Shown here piece by piece: positions 5,595 through 8,348 of a stretch of DNA of 8,348 nt; within the stretch, counting starts at the first letter, position 1, and every line of letters starts with the position of its first letter. Location: assembly GCA_937874815.1 (NCBI GenBank), contig CALNBW010000054.1:1-8348 (forward strand), given 5' to 3'. The translations under genes were made by a program, and so were the position numbers. Under the pieces are notes generated by a model that worked only from the letters and a program-made list of their open reading frames with translations, ran no database searches and was not told where the DNA came from. The stretch is from an uncultured Bacillota bacterium (GTDB lineage: Bacteria; Bacillota; UBA994; UBA5500).

Positions 5595-7011
5595 GGCTAT
5601 TATGCCGTTTTTCCCAGTAGCGCCGTGCTATTTCCGGGTCGTAAAACGGGAAGGAATACTCGCCGCAGTTGAAAGGGATTTCGTGGCCCCGCCCTAGAAC
5701 CAGGACCAGGTCGTCAGCATCCGCTTGTTCCATCGCTGCCGCAATCGCTTTCTCTCGATCCAGCTCTACCAGGTGAGGGGCATGGATGCCGGGCAATGTT
5801 TCCGCCGTAATGTCTTCGGGAGCTTCCCAGGCCGGGTTGTCACTGGTGAGCACAATGAAATCGCTATAGCGACTAACCACATCAGCCATGATAGGTCGCT
5901 TCTCCCGGTCGCGGTTACCATTACAGCCAAATATGGTGATTATCTTACCCTTGGTAATCTGGCGGGCCAGCTTCAATACTTGCTCAAAACCATCTGGCGT
6001 ATGGGCATAGTCAACAATTACGGTGGGCGAATGCCCAATAACTGTCCAGCGCCCCTCGGGCAGGGTTAGGTAGGGGACGCCGTCTAAGAAAGCAAAGGGA
6101 TCTAGATCAAGACAAGCTATACCACCGAGAGCAAATAGCAGGTTGTACAGGTTGTACTCGCCATACAGGGGCGCCGTTAGTCGCTGCTTACGCCCATCAA
6201 TCTCGAGGAGAAAGGTGAGACCATCGGCACGAATTTCAACCTCACTAGCACGAATGCGCGCCGGGCGGGTAAGGCTAACAGTTAAGCTATGCGGATGCTC
6301 TGCAGCTAAGCGCCGCCCATAGGGATCGTCAATGTTGATTACTGCCTGCCGATGGGGAAGCCGGAACAAGCGCTTCTTTGCCTGGAAATAGGCCTCCATT
6401 GTCTTATGATAATCGAGGTGATCCTGCGTCAGATTAGTGAAGATGATGCCGGCGAAATTGAGATTCCGGGCCCTTTCTTGGTCGAGAGCCATGGATGACA
6501 TCTCCATAGTCACAACCTGAGCGCCTTGTTGCTTTAGCTTGGCCAAAAGACGAGCCATCACTACCGCATCGGGAGTTGTATTATGGGTCTCTTCTAGTAG
6601 GTGGTCTTGCGGCAGAAAAACCCCCAAAGTGCCAATCATGCCAGTGGCTATGCCTGCCCTATTGAGCAGACTAGCTAGCAAATGAGCCGTTGTCGATTTG
6701 CCATTGGTACCAGTGATTCCGATCTGCTGCAGGGACTGACTATAATCCCCATAGTAAGCATAAGCTAGATCGGCCAGGGCCTGACGACTACTGGATACCT
6801 GGACATAATTAGAATAAGCAAGCGGGCGCTCGCCCACAATGAATGCGGCCCCCGCTGTTATTGCCTGTTCAGCAAATAGATGGCCATCGAAGTGCTGGCC
6901 CACAACACAAACAAAAACAACCCCGGGCCGCAAACGCCGGGAATCATGCTCGATACCGCTCACGGTTATCTGGCCACTAGCGATGCCCGCAACTAGTTCT
7001 GCAAAGTTCAT
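5578..7011 (-). CDS. murE: MurE-type UDP-MurNAc-tripeptide synthetase with a DNPA motif
   Basis: The 477-residue cytoplasmic Mur ligase adds the third amino acid to UDP-MurNAc-L-Ala-D-Glu with ATP. N-terminal UDP-sugar domain: HDSRRLRPG and GQHFDGHLF (22-46). Central ATPase domain: P-loop ITGTNGKST (99-107), NTTPD (144-148), TNLTQDHLDYH (192-202), and AKKRLF with the likely carboxylated Lys212. C-terminal domain: VDYAHTPDGF (333-342), GCNGNRDREKRP (362-373), TSDNPAWEAPEDI (389-401) and GRGHE (440-444). In meso-diaminopimelate ligases the 391-394 motif is DNPR, its Arg contacting the substrate; here it is DNPA, as recalled for Staphylococcus aureus lysine-type MurE. The rest, including GRGHE, looks like the diaminopimelate branch, so substrate is undecided. 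ATG 7009-7011 has GGGAGGA at 7019-7025. It follows the FemX gene by 16 bases, so they share an operon. The location outside a visible murF/mraY cluster leaves open that this is a second MurE. Its C-terminal 29 codons are duplicated downstream. Confidence 0.93.
   Translation of the reverse strand: MNFAELVAGIASGQITVSGIEHDSRRLRPGVVFVCVVGQHFDGHLFAEQAITAGAAFIVGERPLAYSNYVQVSSSRQALADLAYAYYGDYSQSLQQIGITGTNGKSTTAHLLASLLNRAGIATGMIGTLGVFLPQDHLLEETHNTTPDAVVMARLLAKLKQQGAQVVTMEMSSMALDQERARNLNFAGIIFTNLTQDHLDYHKTMEAYFQAKKRLFRLPHRQAVINIDDPYGRRLAAEHPHSLTVSLTRPARIRASEVEIRADGLTFLLEIDGRKQRLTAPLYGEYNLYNLLFALGGIACLDLDPFAFLDGVPYLTLPEGRWTVIGHSPTVIVDYAHTPDGFEQVLKLARQITKGKIITIFGCNGNRDREKRPIMADVVSRYSDFIVLTSDNPAWEAPEDITAETLPGIHAPHLVELDREKAIAAAMEQADADDLVLVLGRGHEIPFNCGEYSFPFYDPEIARRYWEKRHNSLSLCD
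5594..5681. repeat. 88-bp direct repeat, copy 2 (inside the full-length murE)
   Basis: This copy encodes the C-terminal part of the intact MurE, from the AAATCCC just after the GRGHE motif to shortly before the stop. It matches 4475-4562 at 87 of 88 positions. The two copies bound a segment with the 209-residue ORF, the 82-residue ORF and the murE terminator. Confidence 0.97.
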
Positions 7012-7027
7012 TACTATTTCCTCCCGC

Positions 7028-8110
7028 TTACTCTAGTTCATCCCCAGCGGCTGCATCCTGGCGACCACGACCGCGCGCAGCTAGCCATTTCATCATCTTC
7101 ATCAGCCCAGGAGCAAAAGTCTGCCAACACCAATATAAAAACGGACGCACCGGCAACTCGTATTCACCGATGAACTCAACTAAGTCGCCACCGAAGCTCT
7201 TCTTGAATTGATAAAGCCCATATAAAGGAGATGTCTCTGATTGATCAACCGGCACTCCGGAAAAGTCAAAAGAAGTAGCGCCCTTACTCTTGGCCCACAG
7301 CATGCGCTGCCAATTAAGCCCATAGTAGGCTCTTAGCTGTGAAAACTCACGCATCATGCCGCCATATACCGCCCAGGCTTGGCGGCCACAAACTATGGTA
7401 ATACTGGCAGCCACCACCTGGCCATCTTTGGAGCCAATAATGAGTGCCGCTTGGTCACCCATTACTTCTAATAGGCGCTCATAATAGGCTGCATTCCGGC
7501 CCAAGAACCCCTTGCGTCGGCTAGTGTCTTGCAGCACTGCCATGAGGTCCGGAACATCTGCCGTAGTGCCTTGTCGGTAAACTACACCGTTTTTCTCTGG
7601 GTAGCGAATATTGTAGCGAATCTTCTTAGGAATAGACGCTAATAACTCGTCAGGCTCAGCCCCGATATCTAGGCGAAAAGTAAATTTGGGCTGCACGCCG
7701 CCGAAAGGATGATCGCTTTTCACTGGGCGAAAACCTAGTAGTTTTAGCTGCTCGGCTAACAAGTCGTCAGTCCAGGCTGGATCAACCTTCAGGGCGAAAG
7801 CACCCTGGCGGCGCAACTCGGCTTGCAGGGCCGACCAAAACTCGGGCAGAACGCTTTCCCCCGCAGCGGTCAACAAGACCGGGCCTCGGGGCGCATAGGC
7901 TAAATAATAAGGAAGTAAAGGGATTTTGCGCAACCAAATAGTAATGGCGATTACCGGCTCCCCTGTTTGCTCATAGAGGTAATGCCGTGGATGCCACGAT
8001 TGCGATTTAAAACGGGCCCAAGCCGTCGTCTGAGCGAACTCGGGGCCGGTGGAATTAGCAATTAAGGTATCAAAATAGCCAGTTTCATCTGGCTGCAGCA
8101 TACGTAGCAT
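7028..8110 (-). CDS. FemA/FemB/FemX-family peptidoglycan bridge aminoacyltransferase
   Basis: The 360-residue protein is of the FemABX family, which uses aminoacyl-tRNA to add amino acids to the side chain of residue 3 in lipid II or UDP-MurNAc-pentapeptide. It has two GNAT-like halves. Recognisable parts are TTAWARFKSQSW near the start (28-39), WLRKIPLLPYYLAYAPRGP (59-77), PKKIRYNIRYPEKNG (161-175), a second-domain VYGGM (248-252), FDFSGVP (281-287), and the family-typical SPLYGLYQFKKSFGG (294-308) followed by a GEYELP strand. Length is close to Weissella FemX (about 335). I chose ATG 8108-8110, with GGAGG at 8121-8125; an in-frame TTG at 8146 would add 12 residues but would place this ribosome binding site inside the gene. 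It is the first gene of an operon with the MurE-type ligase. That pairing supports a cell-wall role, but the amino acid transferred cannot be told from sequence, and some family members act on other substrates. Confidence 0.9.
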   Translation of the reverse strand: MLRMLQPDETGYFDTLIANSTGPEFAQTTAWARFKSQSWHPRHYLYEQTGEPVIAITIWLRKIPLLPYYLAYAPRGPVLLTAAGESVLPEFWSALQAELRRQGAFALKVDPAWTDDLLAEQLKLLGFRPVKSDHPFGGVQPKFTFRLDIGAEPDELLASIPKKIRYNIRYPEKNGVVYRQGTTADVPDLMAVLQDTSRRKGFLGRNAAYYERLLEVMGDQAALIIGSKDGQVVAASITIVCGRQAWAVYGGMMREFSQLRAYYGLNWQRMLWAKSKGATSFDFSGVPVDQSETSPLYGLYQFKKSFGGDLVEFIGEYELPVRPFLYWCWQTFAPGLMKMMKWLAARGRGRQDAAAGDELE

Positions 8111-8161
8111 ATGATTAACGCCTCCATTTACGTAGGCCTTAGACAAGCACTATCTGTTCCC

Positions 8162-8190
8162 ATTATAGGATTGACATTTTTTTGCGTCAA
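8162..8190 (-). promoter_or_regulatory. Sigma-A promoter of the femX-murE operon
   Basis: On the minus strand TTGACG (8190-8185) and TATAAT (8167-8162) are 17 bases apart, eleven of twelve consensus bases. The -35 hexamer is the left arm of an inverted repeat, TTGAC-N10-GTCAA (8190-8171), which could be an operator or chance. Transcription should start near 8155, about 45 bases before the chosen start codon. Confidence 0.88.
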
Positions 8191-8348
8191 GCAAACCCCC
8201 TAGAATCAATGTTGCCATGTTCTCCGCACACTAGACAGAAGAATAGTCTTGGCTAGCAGGGTTAGCCGGTCGCATGCTGAATTATTAGCTAGAGGGGCTA
8301 GGGGCTGCGGGGTGTTGCTTAGAGCACAGGAGCAGGCTCCAATCGTGC
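8191..8348. other. No gene assigned at the window edge
   Basis: No complete gene is visible here. On the minus strand one frame stays open from the edge for about 47 codons and ends at a TGA near 8206; another ends after nine codons. Either could be the 3' end of a gene that begins outside the window, but neither shows a motif. The stretch holds CTAG-containing words (GCTAGC, GCTAGAGG, GGGCTAGGGG) and no clear terminator hairpin with a T run. Confidence 0.4.

Noticed and set aside
4475..5681. The repeats as ends of an insertion sequence
   Set aside because: They are direct rather than inverted, are coding sequence of murE, and no transposase lies between them.
5725..6069. Plus-strand 114-codon ORF opposite murE
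   Set aside because: It is antisense to conserved MurE motifs and has no ribosome binding site or family resemblance.

Overview
The window looks like chromosomal DNA from an anaerobic Gram-positive bacterium of the Clostridia/Peptococcaceae type. The signs are strong GGAGG-type ribosome binding sites, consensus sigma-A promoters, a SAM-I (S-box) riboswitch, a FemX-type peptidoglycan-bridge enzyme, and the methanogen-like homocysteine synthesis genes that some strict anaerobic bacteria share with archaea. I cannot name the species. Almost everything is on the minus strand, so the layout is described in transcription order, from high to low coordinates.

Cell-wall operon (8190-5526, minus). A near-consensus promoter precedes a FemA/FemB/FemX-family aminoacyltransferase and a MurE-type Mur ligase. 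The operon ends in a long hairpin terminator. The MurE carries DNPA where the meso-diaminopimelate enzymes carry DNPR, so its amino-acid substrate is open.

Disturbed segment (5681-4417). The last 88 bp of the MurE region occur twice (5594-5681 and 4475-4562, 87 of 88 identical), in the same orientation, 1119 bp apart. Between them lie a plus-strand gene for an unrecognised, probably membrane-anchored protein (with no ordinary start codon where its ribosome binding site points) and an unrecognised minus-strand ORF. Each copy of the MurE tail has its own terminator. This looks like an insertion, replacement or att-like event at the 3' end of murE, and it is the most unusual part of the window.

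Chemotaxis and membrane genes (4266-1779, minus). A chemoreceptor has a zinc-binding CZB-like His/Cys pattern in its extracytoplasmic domain rather than in the cytoplasm. It is followed by a hemolysin III/PAQR-family seven-helix membrane protein.

Homocysteine operon (1759-1, minus). A perfect-consensus promoter, a SAM-I riboswitch and its terminator precede a HcyBio (DUF39) sulfur-incorporating homocysteine synthesis gene. Its stop codon overlaps the start of a UPF0280 gene cut by the window edge. When S-adenosylmethionine is plentiful the riboswitch should terminate transcription, which links these genes to methionine supply.

No rRNA, tRNA, CRISPR array, transposase or integrase was seen.
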